Assembly (NCBI GenBank): GCA_035711845.1
Contig: DASTBU010000142.1
Span: 1 to 27,001, forward strand
Direction: 5' to 3'
From: DASTBU01 sp035711845
Lineage (GTDB): Bacteria; Acidobacteriota; Vicinamibacteria; Vicinamibacterales; 2-12-FULL-66-21
Length of the DNA: 27,001 nucleotides
Under the pieces are notes generated by a model that was not told the origin of the DNA, did not search any database, and saw only the letters and a list, made by a program, of their open reading frames with translations. Positions within the stretch are counted from its first letter, which is position 1, and each line of letters opens with the position of its first letter. The position numbers and the translations under genes are program-made. Positions 1 through 7,244 of the stretch are shown piece after piece.

Positions 1-118
1 CGCCGTTCGGGCCGAGCAGGCCGAAGATCTCGCCTCCGTGCACGTCGAACGACACGCCGCGCAGCGCGGGCGTCTCGCCATACGCCTTGACAATCGTGTC
101 AAACGCCAGGATGGCCAT
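1..118 (-). CDS. ABC transporter ATP-binding protein, N-terminal fragment (runs off the window)
   Basis: Only the first 39 codons are present; the gene continues beyond position 1. The translation begins MAILAFDTIVKAYGET, followed by ALRGVSFDVHGGEIFGLLGPNG. This is the usual opening of an ABC ATPase: the beta strands before the nucleotide site, then the first residues of the Walker A loop (GPNG, normally followed by AGKST/S). It would power an exporter or importer by hydrolysing ATP at the inner membrane face; the substrate cannot be told. The ATG at 116-118 is the natural start because the conserved fold begins within ten residues. The 229 bases between this gene and the upstream hydrolase hold no gene I can support, only a perfect GGCCGG/CCGGCC palindrome at 318-330. 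Confidence 0.85.
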   Translation of the reverse strand, partial: MAILAFDTIVKAYGETPALRGVSFDVHGGEIFGLLGPNG

Positions 119-347
119 GCGCAGTAGAGATTACACCAGCCTCGGCAATGGCCGATTCGTCGATTGCAGAGTGCAGATCGATTGGGCATTGCTGAATAGT
201 GATGGGAAATCTCGTGCGGGGATCGAACCGTGGCACCGAACTCGGCCTCAACGGCGCGAGCCGCTCCGACGTCTGCGAATTGCAGCTTCAACAATGAGAC
301 GAGGGCATGGGGCGCCTGGCCGGTCCGGCCGATCGGGATGGGACGAA

Positions 348-1814
348 TCACGGTCGAGTGGCGAACCCTGGCCTCCGGATATCGGCGATGCAGGTAGTGT
401 CCAGCCCTGCGACGCTGCCGGATTCGAGAAACCTGGCCTTGAGGGCCTGGAGACACTCGAGCCCGGACAGCCCCGACGGAGAGTGACCGCCATATGGCAC
501 CGTGAGGTGGAGACTGTGGGACAGGGTCTTCGCGACCGCGGCGCCGGCTTCCGGTGGCGTGACCGGATCCAGCGCACCGGAAATAAGGAGGGCGGGAACG
601 CTCGCGGTCACCGGGCGCCCGAGCCAGTCCGGCGCTGCACCGCGAGGCCACTCGGCACACGCCGCGCGCTGCTCGCGCACGCGATAGCCGCTCATGTACG
701 TCGCGGCTTCGCGGGTGTCCGCATCCGCCGATACGAACGGCACGTCCTCGGCGCAGGTGATCGAGAGGTAGAGCCCATCGAACGTACCTGGCGATCGTTC
801 CTTGAAGAGGTACTCCGCAATTGCGGAGTAATCGCCCGTGTACGCCGCGTGCAGCACCAGCGGCACGCGCGCCGCAGTGTGCGACGAGTAGGTCATGTAG
901 CGGATCGCTTCCGCCACGTGTTCCTTCCTGAGCACCACCTCGACGGGCCGGCCACCCGGGCTCATCACCCTCGCGCGGACGGGCCCTTCGGTCAGGCGCT
1001 CGAATACGGCCCGCGTCTCCGCGCGAATCGAGGGAAACGTCGTGGCGCATGGTTCCACGGACACGCACTCATCGAGCAGTGCGTCCAGCGCCTGCTGCGC
1101 GGTGATCCCGAAATTCTCCGGCATGTGTAGATCGGGCGGCGCGACACCCTCGAGTATGACCGCGCGCACGCGTGATTCGTGCCGGCGCACGTACTCCAGG
1201 GCGAGTCGCGTGCCGTAGGAGCCGCCGTCCAGGTTGATCCGCTCGTAGCCGAACGCGGCACGCACCTCATCCAGGTCGGCGACGGAATTCGTCGTCGTGT
1301 ACTGCGTCAGGTCCGCCGCGGCGCTCAGGCGGTCCCGGCATTCCCGGACCCTCGACAGCGGCAGGAACGGCTCGAAGTAATTCGCGGGATCGGCTGGCGG
1401 TCCATAGAAGTCGCACGTCAGGCCGTTCGAACCGCCGGTCCCGCGCTGGTCGACGAGCACGATGTCCCGATGTTCGCGCAGCGATCCGTTCGTGATGGCG
1501 GGATCCGCCATCAGCCAGCTCGCCGCCTGGCCAGGCCCTCCGGCAAGGAAAAACACGGGATCGGGCGCCCGCCGAGCCCCGCGGGCGGGCAGCACGACAA
1601 TCTGGAGAGGTATCAACCGCCCCGCGCGCGTGCTGCGGTTCTCGTACACCGACAGCCTCGCGCAGCGGGCGTCCGAGGGCGCCGACCGCGGACAGGCGGA
1701 CGGCACGCGTGTGCCGTGCCGTCCGCTGGCTTGGGCAGCAGTGTTACGGCTCCCGCAACCTGCACACAGGGCACAGAGCAGGAGAAGGGCCGCCAGTCCA
1801 CGTGGCTTCCGCAT
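348..1814 (-). CDS. Secreted lipoprotein alpha/beta hydrolase (peptidase S33 / TAP-like family)
   Basis: Predicted 488 aa. The N-terminus MRKPRGLAALLLLCALCAGC is a lipoprotein-like signal with the acceptor cysteine at residue 20 (LCAGC, a slightly atypical lipobox). The alpha/beta-hydrolase hallmarks come in order: oxyanion motif GGPGQ at 92-96, nucleophile elbow GGSYG with Ser199, Asp416 in SGALDPVTPP, and His444 in YGGHSPSG. The last three form a Ser-Asp-His triad. The C-terminal part resembles the TAP-like extension of tripeptidyl and proline aminopeptidases of family S33, so an exported aminopeptidase or related esterase is the best guess; the substrate is not readable. A much longer frame runs upstream, but the ATG at 1812-1814 directly precedes the signal peptide and everything before it is antisense to other genes. 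No strong Shine-Dalgarno sequence is visible. Confidence 0.88.
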   Translation of the reverse strand: MRKPRGLAALLLLCALCAGCGSRNTAAQASGRHGTRVPSACPRSAPSDARCARLSVYENRSTRAGRLIPLQIVVLPARGARRAPDPVFFLAGGPGQAASWLMADPAITNGSLREHRDIVLVDQRGTGGSNGLTCDFYGPPADPANYFEPFLPLSRVRECRDRLSAAADLTQYTTTNSVADLDEVRAAFGYERINLDGGSYGTRLALEYVRRHESRVRAVILEGVAPPDLHMPENFGITAQQALDALLDECVSVEPCATTFPSIRAETRAVFERLTEGPVRARVMSPGGRPVEVVLRKEHVAEAIRYMTYSSHTAARVPLVLHAAYTGDYSAIAEYLFKERSPGTFDGLYLSITCAEDVPFVSADADTREAATYMSGYRVREQRAACAEWPRGAAPDWLGRPVTASVPALLISGALDPVTPPEAGAAVAKTLSHSLHLTVPYGGHSPSGLSGLECLQALKARFLESGSVAGLDTTCIADIRRPGFATRP

Positions 1815-1824
1815 CCGATGCCCC

Positions 1825-1887
1825 GAGCGGCGGGCACACGGCCGTGGTCCGCCTAGAGGTGGATCCCGCAGGGGACCGAGGACCCGG
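1825..1887. repeat. Intergenic patchwork of short exact copies of other window segments
   Basis: Seen directly: bases 1825-1852 (28 bp) are identical to 12244-12271 inside the VWA gene. Bases 1854-1874 (21 bp) are identical to 8840-8860 inside the VOC gene. Bases 1872-1887 (16 bp) are identical to 7404-7419 in a heptamer array. The first two blocks are separated by one base, and the second and third overlap by three. All lie between the hydrolase start and the DUF442 gene. The 28-bp block still reads SGGHTAVVR in the plus frame, as in the VWA gene. The origin is unknown; templated filler DNA from repair, decay of inserted fragments and assembly error are all possible. Confidence 0.75.
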
Positions 1888-1945
1888 CACCGTGCAAGGT
1901 TCCAGCCCCGTCTTGCGCCGTGTACTGATGCGTCCACGGTGCCGA

Positions 1946-2473
1946 TCAGCGACGCGCCATTTCCTTCTGGTGCGCGCGGATGTACTCCCGCGCGAACTCC
2001 TCGAGGTGCGGCGCCTGCGTCAGGCCGACCTTGCGCGCTTCCTCGAGCGCCGCATCGGCCGACATGCCGTCGCGCAGCACGCGACGGATCATCCAGAACG
2101 CCCCCACACGGATCGCGGCGGTGCAGTGGATGAACATCGGCCGGTTCGCCGGATCGTCCGTGATTCGCAGGAACTCGTCCACGTTGGCGGGCGACGGCTC
2201 CTGGTAGTTCACCGGGATGTTGAAGTACTTCATCCCGGTCTTCTCGACGGTTTCCTGCTCCTCGGCCGCGCGATGTTCGCCCGGCCGCCGCAGGTTCAGC
2301 ACAGCCTTCACGCCGTCCGCCTTCAGCTGCGCGAAATGCTCGAGCCGAGGCTGCCCACCGGTGCAGAACTCGGGCGTCACCTGCAGGAAGTTTCGGATCG
2401 GCGGCACGTCCGGCTGGGGCCCGGGCGACTGGACTGTCAGCAGCGTCAGGATCAGCACAAACATGGACATCAT
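1946..2473 (-). CDS. Secreted DUF442 / beta-lactamase-hydrolase-like phosphatase
   Basis: Predicted 175 aa. A short hydrophobic start (MMSMFVLILTLLTVQS) looks like a signal peptide. The body matches the DUF442 family of dual-specificity-phosphatase-like proteins: residues 24-45 carry NFLQVTPEFCTGGQP (the usual 'tsGQP' entry), then VKAVLNLRRPGE, and the active loop HCTAAIRVGAFW with Cys117 and Arg122. The loop is CX4R, as often seen in this family, instead of the CX5R of classical tyrosine phosphatases. It probably acts outside the cytoplasm on an unknown phosphoester. Two adjacent ATG codons (2471-2473 and 2468-2470) are possible starts. No Shine-Dalgarno is visible, and a TATATG hexamer at 2479-2484 would place transcription start almost on the ATG. 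It is divergent from the phosphofructokinase, with a heptamer array between them. Confidence 0.8.
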   Translation of the reverse strand: MMSMFVLILTLLTVQSPGPQPDVPPIRNFLQVTPEFCTGGQPRLEHFAQLKADGVKAVLNLRRPGEHRAAEEQETVEKTGMKYFNIPVNYQEPSPANVDEFLRITDDPANRPMFIHCTAAIRVGAFWMIRRVLRDGMSADAALEEARKVGLTQAPHLEEFAREYIRAHQKEMARR

Positions 2474-2497
2474 TGTGGCATATACGCATCGGTCCGT

Positions 2498-2567
2498 GTC
2501 CCGAGTTCCGAGTCCCGAGTCCCGAGTCCCGAGTCCCGAGCCCCGAGCCCCGAGTCCCGAGTCCCTG
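2498..2567. repeat. Heptamer tandem array 1 (unit GTCCCGA, 10 units)
   Basis: Ten consecutive 7-bp units read in register: GTCCCGA, GTTCCGA, GTCCCGA four times, GCCCCGA twice, GTCCCGA, GTCCCTG. Variation is confined to single transitions apart from the last unit. The array lies between divergent genes (DUF442 phosphatase and phosphofructokinase) and covers the place where a -35 element for the DUF442 gene would fall. The frame through it is not conserved coding sequence. Confidence 0.95.
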
Positions 2568-2636
2568 GACAGCCGGCCAGAGACTGTGGTTTGCGGTGTG
2601 GCGGAGTCGGCAGCGACGCCTCCGCGGTAGGATGGA

Positions 2637-3926
2637 ATGGTGACGAAGCGACTCGCCATCCTCGTGGGGGGCGGTCCGGCCCCTGGCATCAACAGCGTGA
2701 TCAGCGCTGCGACGATCCGCAGCCGACTCGAGGATGTGGAGGTCGTCGGTATCCGCGACGGCTTCGAGTGGATCATGCAGGGCAACATCGACCGTGTGGC
2801 GCCCCTCGAGATCGACCAGGTCAGCCGGATTCACTTCCGCGGCGGATCGCACATCGGGATCTCGCGCGCCAATCCCACGCGCGATCCGGAACACCTCGAA
2901 ACCGCCGTCATCTCCCTGCTGCGACTGAATGTCTCGATGCTGCTGACCATCGGCGGCGACGACACGGCGTACTCCGCAATGAAGCTCGAAGAGAAAGCCG
3001 GCGGCCGGATTCACGTCGTGCACGTGCCGAAGACCATCGACAACGATCTGGATCTGCCGCCGCACGTGGACACCTTCGGGTTCCAGACGGCGCGGCATCA
3101 CGGCGTCGAGATCGTCAAGAATCTGATGGTCGACGCCAAGACGACCTCGCGGTGGTACTTCGTGATCGCGATGGGCCGCAAGGCCGGACACCTGGCGCTC
3201 GGGATCGGGAAGGCCGCTGGCGCGACGCTCACGCTCATCCCCGAGGAATGGGCCGGCCGCCGCATCCGGCTGCGTGCCATCGTCGATACCCTGGTTGGCG
3301 CAATCATCAAGCGCCTGAGCTACGGGCGGCGCGACGGCGTGGCGGTGATTGCCGAGGGGCTCGTGCTCGACATCGAGCCCGACGATCTCGCCCAGATCAA
3401 GGAGGTCGAACGCGATGCCCACGGCCACGTGCGAATCGCCGAGGTGAATATCGGCGAAATCCTCAAGGCCGAAGTCCAGAAGCGCCTCAAGCAGTTCGGC
3501 ATCAAGACCACGATCGCCGCCAAGAACATCGGCTACGAGCTGCGCTGCGCCGACCCGATCCCCATGGACATGGAATACACGCGCGATCTGGGCTACTGCG
3601 CCGCGAAGTATCTGCTCGGCGGCGGCAACGCGGTGGTGATCTCGATGCAGGCCGGACATTTCGTCCCGATTCCGTTCTCCCGGATGATCGACTCCGAGAC
3701 CGGCCGCACCCGTCTCAGGCTCGTCAACATCCACTCCACGAGGTACGCGATCGCCCGCCGATACATGATCCGGCTGCGCCGGGACGACTTCGAGGATCCC
3801 CATGAACTGGCGAAATTCGCGGCAACGATCGGGTTGTCGCTGCAGGACTTTCGGAGCGAGTTCGAGTACCTCATCGAGCTGGAGCCGCCCCCGTTGTCGC
3901 TCGAGGTTGGCTTGGACGGCGTGTAG
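2637..3926 (+). CDS. pfp: 6-phosphofructokinase, pyrophosphate-dependent type by active-site residues
   Basis: Predicted 429 aa. It phosphorylates fructose 6-phosphate to fructose 1,6-bisphosphate in glycolysis. The phosphofructokinase fold is clear: GGGPAPGIN at 11-19 (phosphoryl-donor loop), GGDDT at 106-110, PKTIDND at 131-137 (catalytic base region), MGRKAGH at 179-185. Two positions separate donor classes in this family. ATP enzymes have Gly in GGDGS and Gly in PGTIDND; this protein has Asp109 and Lys132, the combination of pyrophosphate-dependent enzymes, which work reversibly. The length is greater than the roughly 320 aa of short ATP enzymes and fits the mixed or PPi groups. The ATG at 2637 follows an AGGA-like sequence and the fold starts within eight residues. 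A GTG directly after the ATG is a possible alternative. Confidence 0.9.
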   Translation: MVTKRLAILVGGGPAPGINSVISAATIRSRLEDVEVVGIRDGFEWIMQGNIDRVAPLEIDQVSRIHFRGGSHIGISRANPTRDPEHLETAVISLLRLNVSMLLTIGGDDTAYSAMKLEEKAGGRIHVVHVPKTIDNDLDLPPHVDTFGFQTARHHGVEIVKNLMVDAKTTSRWYFVIAMGRKAGHLALGIGKAAGATLTLIPEEWAGRRIRLRAIVDTLVGAIIKRLSYGRRDGVAVIAEGLVLDIEPDDLAQIKEVERDAHGHVRIAEVNIGEILKAEVQKRLKQFGIKTTIAAKNIGYELRCADPIPMDMEYTRDLGYCAAKYLLGGGNAVVISMQAGHFVPIPFSRMIDSETGRTRLRLVNIHSTRYAIARRYMIRLRRDDFEDPHELAKFAATIGLSLQDFRSEFEYLIELEPPPLSLEVGLDGV

Positions 3927-3939
3927 TTGATAAAGGGCA

Positions 3940-4001
3940 CAGTCCAGGTTCCAGGTTCCAGGTTCCAGTTTCCAGTTTCCAGTTTTTAGTTTCCAGTTTC
4001 C
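3940..4001. repeat. Heptamer tandem array 2 (unit GTTCCAG / TTTCCAG, about 9 units)
   Basis: After the phosphofructokinase stop the sequence reads as 7-bp units: three GGTTCCA, then GTTTCCA with one degenerate copy (GTTTTTA). The units change from one variant to the other along the array, as expected from local duplication. It sits between two genes on the same strand and ends 11 bases before the GNAT Shine-Dalgarno sequence. The core CCAGNTT is shared with the array at 18803-18984. Confidence 0.92.
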
Positions 4002-4024
4002 GCGCGAACGATGGAGGTGAAGCC

Positions 4025-4888
4025 ATGGGCTCTTCGGGCGTGTTCGCTTCGGGAACGCTTGCGCGCCGGCTCGAACGGGCCGAAGCCGGCCTGATCGAGG
4101 ATGGCGCCGCGGCGGCGAGGCGGAGGCTCGGCGACGCGCAGGTCCTGACCGTTGCGATCGCGGGCGGCGTCGCCGTCTTCACCGAACCCGGTTCACCGTT
4201 CAACAAGTTTGCAGGCCTCGGCTTCGACGGCGTCCCCGACGAGCGTATTCTCGACCACATCGAGCGCGAGTTCAGCGCGCGCGGGACGCCCGTTCAGATC
4301 GAATTGTCGTCTCTGGGAGATCCGGAAATCGCGAGGCTGGCGACGCGCCGGGGTTACCAACTCGTCGGCTTCGAGAACGTGCTCGGCTTGCACCTTGCTC
4401 CGAATAACGCCGACGCGCCTGCGGCCGGATCGGGTTCGATCTCGATAGCCCCTACGACTCCCGACGACGACCGGGCGTGGCTCGACACCGTGACCACGGG
4501 GTTCCTCCACCCCGACGTGATCGACGGCCCACCCAGCCACGAATCGTTCGACCGCGAGACCCTCGAACGCGTGTACCTCGACACGATGGCGGCACCCGGT
4601 TTCGAGCGGTTCCTGGCGTGGCGGGCCGGCGAGATCGCGGGCGGAGCGAGTCTGCGCATATCGGGTGGGGTCGCTCAGCTCTGTGGCGCAGCCACGCTGC
4701 CGGCGCACCGCCGGCGCGGGGTCCAGAGCGCGCTGCTCCGTCATCGCCTTGCGCTCGCCGCCTCGCGCGGCTGCGACCTCGCCGTCGTCACCACGCAGCC
4801 GGGATCCAAATCGCAGGAGAACGTGCAGCGATCCGGGTTTTCGCTGCTCTACGTGCGGGCGATCCTCGTCAAACCGCCCCATAAGTAG
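4025..4888 (+). CDS. GNAT-family N-acetyltransferase
   Basis: Predicted 287 aa. The C-terminal half (about 138-285) is a GNAT domain. Motif A is visible as AQLCGAATLPAHRRRGVQSALL, with the acetyl-CoA pyrophosphate loop HRRRGVQ at 228-234, followed by the LALAASRGCDLAVVTT helix-strand and the terminal SGFSLLYVR strand. The N-terminal half is a diverged region ending in YQLVGFENVLGLHL, typical of two-part GNAT proteins in which only the second half binds cofactor. The acceptor substrate cannot be predicted. The start is well supported: GGAGGTGA at 4013-4020 lies four bases before the ATG. The stop faces the rhodanese gene across 32 bases. Confidence 0.87.
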   Translation: MGSSGVFASGTLARRLERAEAGLIEDGAAAARRRLGDAQVLTVAIAGGVAVFTEPGSPFNKFAGLGFDGVPDERILDHIEREFSARGTPVQIELSSLGDPEIARLATRRGYQLVGFENVLGLHLAPNNADAPAAGSGSISIAPTTPDDDRAWLDTVTTGFLHPDVIDGPPSHESFDRETLERVYLDTMAAPGFERFLAWRAGEIAGGASLRISGGVAQLCGAATLPAHRRRGVQSALLRHRLALAASRGCDLAVVTTQPGSKSQENVQRSGFSLLYVRAILVKPPHK

Positions 4889-4920
4889 CCGAATGGCTCC
4901 TTGACGCCCTTTTTCCCGTT

Positions 4921-5547
4921 CTACGGCTGGTCCAGCTTCGTGGACCCGGGCTTCTCGACCGGATACCCGCGCTCGTTCCAGTCGACCATGCCTCCGACGA
5001 CGAGGCGCACGCTGCGGCCGTGCCGCCGGAGGATGGAGGCGACGAGCGCGCTGCGCACCTCGTCGCCGCAGATCACGGCCAGCTCGCCCGCTGGAGCCTC
5101 GCCTGCCCGTGCCCACGCCTCGGTCCAGGGGAGAAGCGCCGCGCCCGGCACATGGCCGTGCCTGTATTCGTAGCCGTCGCGCGCATCGATGGCCACGAGT
5201 CCCTCGGGGCCTGCCTTGAGGTCGTCCACGCCGATGACAGGGATGCTCTCGACGGGCAGGCCCGCGCTGCGCCACGCGCTCAACCCGCCGGTCAGCGAGC
5301 CGATCACGTCGAAGCCTGCCCCGCGCAGCAGATCGATCGCCGCGCCCGACAGCGCTTCAGGCTCCACGTGCACGACATACCGTTGATCGCGAGGCAGGAC
5401 CATCTCCGCACGGTCGGCGAGATCCGCACGGTTGAATTGCAGGTTGATGGCACCGGGCACATGGGCCCGCGCGAACACGCGCGGAAGCCTCATGTCGAGC
5501 AGGACGGCGCCACCATCGCGTGCGGCCGCAACGTCCTGCGGGATCAT
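4921..5547 (-). CDS. Tandem-domain rhodanese-like sulfurtransferase
   Basis: Predicted 208 aa with two rhodanese domains. Domain 1 (about 1-97) has the scaffold (AVLLDMRLPRVFARAHVPGAIN and GGLSAWRSAG), but its active loop reads YVVHVEPEALSG with no cysteine. Domain 2 (about 103-205) has IDARDGYEYRHGHVPGA and an intact CX4R loop, Cys160-GDEV-Arg165, closing with GGMVDWNERGYPVE. This is the usual layout of two-domain sulfurtransferases, where the N-terminal copy is structural and the C-terminal copy carries the persulfide. It would pass sulfane sulfur to or from the TusA and DsrE2 proteins encoded upstream. Its ATG overlaps the stop of the metallo-beta-lactamase gene by four bases, so the two are probably translationally coupled. 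It is the last gene of the sulfur operon. Confidence 0.9.
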   Translation of the reverse strand: MIPQDVAAARDGGAVLLDMRLPRVFARAHVPGAINLQFNRADLADRAEMVLPRDQRYVVHVEPEALSGAAIDLLRGAGFDVIGSLTGGLSAWRSAGLPVESIPVIGVDDLKAGPEGLVAIDARDGYEYRHGHVPGAALLPWTEAWARAGEAPAGELAVICGDEVRSALVASILRRHGRSVRLVVGGMVDWNERGYPVEKPGSTKLDQP

Positions 5548-6338
5548 GCGTGTGCCGGCTCCTGCTCGGTCAACCCCGTCAGCCCGAGGTTGTAGGATTT
5601 GAGGCGCGCGTAATTCTCGGGGAACGGCCTGACGTTCTCGCGGACGAAGCGCGCAAAGGCCGCCTCGTCGGGCTGCTGCATCGCGAGGTTGTATTTCTTC
5701 TCGAAGTAGATCGTCGAGCTCACCTTCCCGCTCATGTTCACGCCGCCGCAGGCCGATCCGCCGTAGTGGCCGGGATAGACCTCGACGTGGTCCGGCAGCG
5801 AGAAGAGGACGTTCCGGATCGACTGATACTGCAGCCGCGCGCGTTCGGTCTCGTCGATCACGTCCACGGCCTGGTCGCCGAGGAGCAGATCGAGACGTCC
5901 CACGTCACCGACGAACAGCGAATCGCCCGTCAGCACGAACCATGGTTCTTCGCTCCGGGCTCGATCGGTCACGAGGTAGGAGACGTGCTCCGGTGTGTGC
6001 CCCGGAGTCGCCAGAACCTGAACCCGCACCTTGCCGATGTCCAGGATCTCTCGATCCCGAAGCGGCGCGAACGAATACCTGACCGGCGCCGAGTGGAACA
6101 GGTGATGGTCGGCGCCCGAGGCCTCCGCCAGCTCGCGCGCGCATGAAGCGTAATCCGCGTGGATGTGCGTTTCGAGGACGTGCACGATCGCAAGACCCCG
6201 ATCGGCCGCCTCCATCAGATAGAAATCGGCGCCGAGGTCCGCGATCGGATCCACGACGATGCCTTCCTTTGCGCGGACGCATCCGAGCAGATACGAAGCC
6301 TGGCCGAGCTTCTCGACCCGGAACTGGCGGAAGATCAT
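5544..6338 (-). CDS. Metallo-beta-lactamase fold hydrolase, persulfide dioxygenase (ETHE1/PDO)-like
   Basis: Predicted 264 aa. Metal-ligand motifs are in order: THIHADYAS at 57-65 (THxHAD), ATPGHTPEHVSY, TGDSLFVGDVGRLDL, and YPGHYGGSACGG near the end. TGDSLFVGDVGR and the C-terminal GHxxxxxCG region are typical of ETHE1-like persulfide dioxygenases and of related MBL proteins fused or linked to rhodanese. These enzymes oxidise glutathione persulfide to sulfite and glutathione. The position between TusA and rhodanese genes supports a persulfide role; glyoxalase II is the main alternative. The ATG at 6336-6338 overlaps the TusA stop by four bases, and the stop overlaps the rhodanese start by four. 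The larger upstream frame overlaps TusA and is not needed. Confidence 0.88.
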   Translation of the reverse strand: MIFRQFRVEKLGQASYLLGCVRAKEGIVVDPIADLGADFYLMEAADRGLAIVHVLETHIHADYASCARELAEASGADHHLFHSAPVRYSFAPLRDREILDIGKVRVQVLATPGHTPEHVSYLVTDRARSEEPWFVLTGDSLFVGDVGRLDLLLGDQAVDVIDETERARLQYQSIRNVLFSLPDHVEVYPGHYGGSACGGVNMSGKVSSTIYFEKKYNLAMQQPDEAAFARFVRENVRPFPENYARLKSYNLGLTGLTEQEPAHA

Positions 6339-6583
6339 GACTCGTCCTTTCCCCTGCGCAGGAAGAACACCAGCGCGCCCCCCTCGTCGTGCCACTCGAG
6401 CAGTTCGTTGCCCGTGTCCTCGGCCCACGCCGGGAAGTCGGCGATGGCCCCGCGATCGGTCGCGAGGACCTTCAGCACCTGTCCTTCGGTCAGCGTCTTC
6501 ATCTCCTTGCCGGCCTTCACGATCGGCATGGGGCACAGAAGGCCGCGCGCGTCGAGCAGTCTGTCTTCCTTGATTACCGCCAT
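6335..6583 (-). CDS. tusA: TusA-like sulfur carrier protein
   Basis: Predicted 82 aa, the normal TusA length. The sequence has LLDARGLLCPMPIVKAGKEM with the sulfur-carrying cysteine at residue 17 in the CPxP motif (17-20). A C-terminal strand (ALVFFLRRGKDES) completes the two-layer fold. It would accept sulfane sulfur on Cys17 and hand it between rhodanese, DsrE-type proteins and acceptors in the cytoplasm. An ATG at 6605-6607 extends the frame by eight residues, but the ATG at 6581-6583 has a GGAGA sequence about eight bases upstream and starts where family members start. It is 42 bases after the DsrE2 gene and overlaps the next gene by ATGA. Confidence 0.92.
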   Translation of the reverse strand: MAVIKEDRLLDARGLLCPMPIVKAGKEMKTLTEGQVLKVLATDRGAIADFPAWAEDTGNELLEWHDEGGALVFFLRRGKDES

Positions 6584-6625
6584 CGATCGGTCTCCGGGTT
6601 CGAGCATGGCCGCGTGCGGCCCGGC

Positions 6626-7180
6626 TTAGATGAACAAGGTGACGTGCGACTTGCGGGCCTGTGACAGGAACGCTGCCGCGCCGCCGAACTCCACGCCCTC
6701 GAGAAACTCTTCTTCCTTCAATCCGAACACCTCCATCGTCATCTGGCAGGCGATGAGGCGGACGCCGGATTCCCGCGCCACGTCGAGCAGCTCGCGGATG
6801 CTGGCCACACCCTTCTTGCTGAACATCGACTTCATCATGCCGGTGGCCATCGACTTCATGCCCGGCAGCGCCGTGACGATATCGGGCATCGGCACCGGCA
6901 TGGGCATCGCAGGGTTGCCGACGGGAGACACCCGCAGGACCTTCTCGAAGTCCTTTCTGATGATGTTCAGACCGTAAAAGGTGAAGAAGACGGTGGCGGA
7001 CAGGCCTGCGGCCGCGGCCGCGGTCGAGAGGATGAGCGGCGGATACGCCCAGTCGAGGGTCCCCTTCGACGCGATGAAGCAGGCCTGCCGGGCAGCGGGA
7101 TCCTTCTTCATCGCCCGCTCGACCTCCTCGCGGACGATCTGCCTGATTTGTTCGAGCGTGACGGGTTCTTGCTGGATCAC
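6626..7180 (-). CDS. dsrE2: DsrE/DsrF/DrsH-like membrane protein (DsrE2 type)
   Basis: Predicted 184 aa, starting with GTG. The start is set by a GGGGAGG sequence at 7188-7194, seven bases upstream; the maximal frame extends into a repeat array and encodes low-complexity sequence there. An N-terminal helical stretch (EQIRQIVREEVERAMKK) is followed by TLDWAYPPLILSTAAAAAG, a hydrophobic and probably membrane-associated segment, then ATVFFTFYGLNI, a hallmark of the DrsE_2 family. The conserved cysteine sits in LIACQMTMEVFGL near residue 146. DsrE2 proteins carry sulfur as persulfide and interact with TusA and rhodanese in sulfur-oxidising and sulfur-trafficking bacteria. This is the first gene of the four-gene sulfur operon. 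Confidence 0.9.
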   Translation of the reverse strand: MIQQEPVTLEQIRQIVREEVERAMKKDPAARQACFIASKGTLDWAYPPLILSTAAAAAGLSATVFFTFYGLNIIRKDFEKVLRVSPVGNPAMPMPVPMPDIVTALPGMKSMATGMMKSMFSKKGVASIRELLDVARESGVRLIACQMTMEVFGLKEEEFLEGVEFGGAAAFLSQARKSHVTLFI

Positions 7181-7244
7181 GGACGGGCCTCCCCGAGCGC
7201 CACAGGCACCTTCCGGAAGCCTACACCTTTGGGGAAGCTCTGTC

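Noticed and set aside
209..232. Possible tRNA on the minus strand (GGTTCGATCCC looks like a T-loop)
   Set aside because: The flanking bases do not form a five-pair T stem, and no anticodon arm or acceptor stem could be built around it.
318..330. Palindrome GGCCGG-T-CCGGCC after the hydrolase stop as a terminator
   Set aside because: The arms leave almost no loop for an RNA hairpin and no T-run follows; a palindrome of this size is not rare in GC-rich DNA.
348..3803. A single 1151-codon open frame on the minus strand
   Set aside because: Only the 348-1814 part encodes a protein with recognisable motifs and a signal peptide. The rest is antisense to the phosphofructokinase, runs through a heptamer array and overlaps the DUF442 gene; such frames are common in GC-rich DNA.
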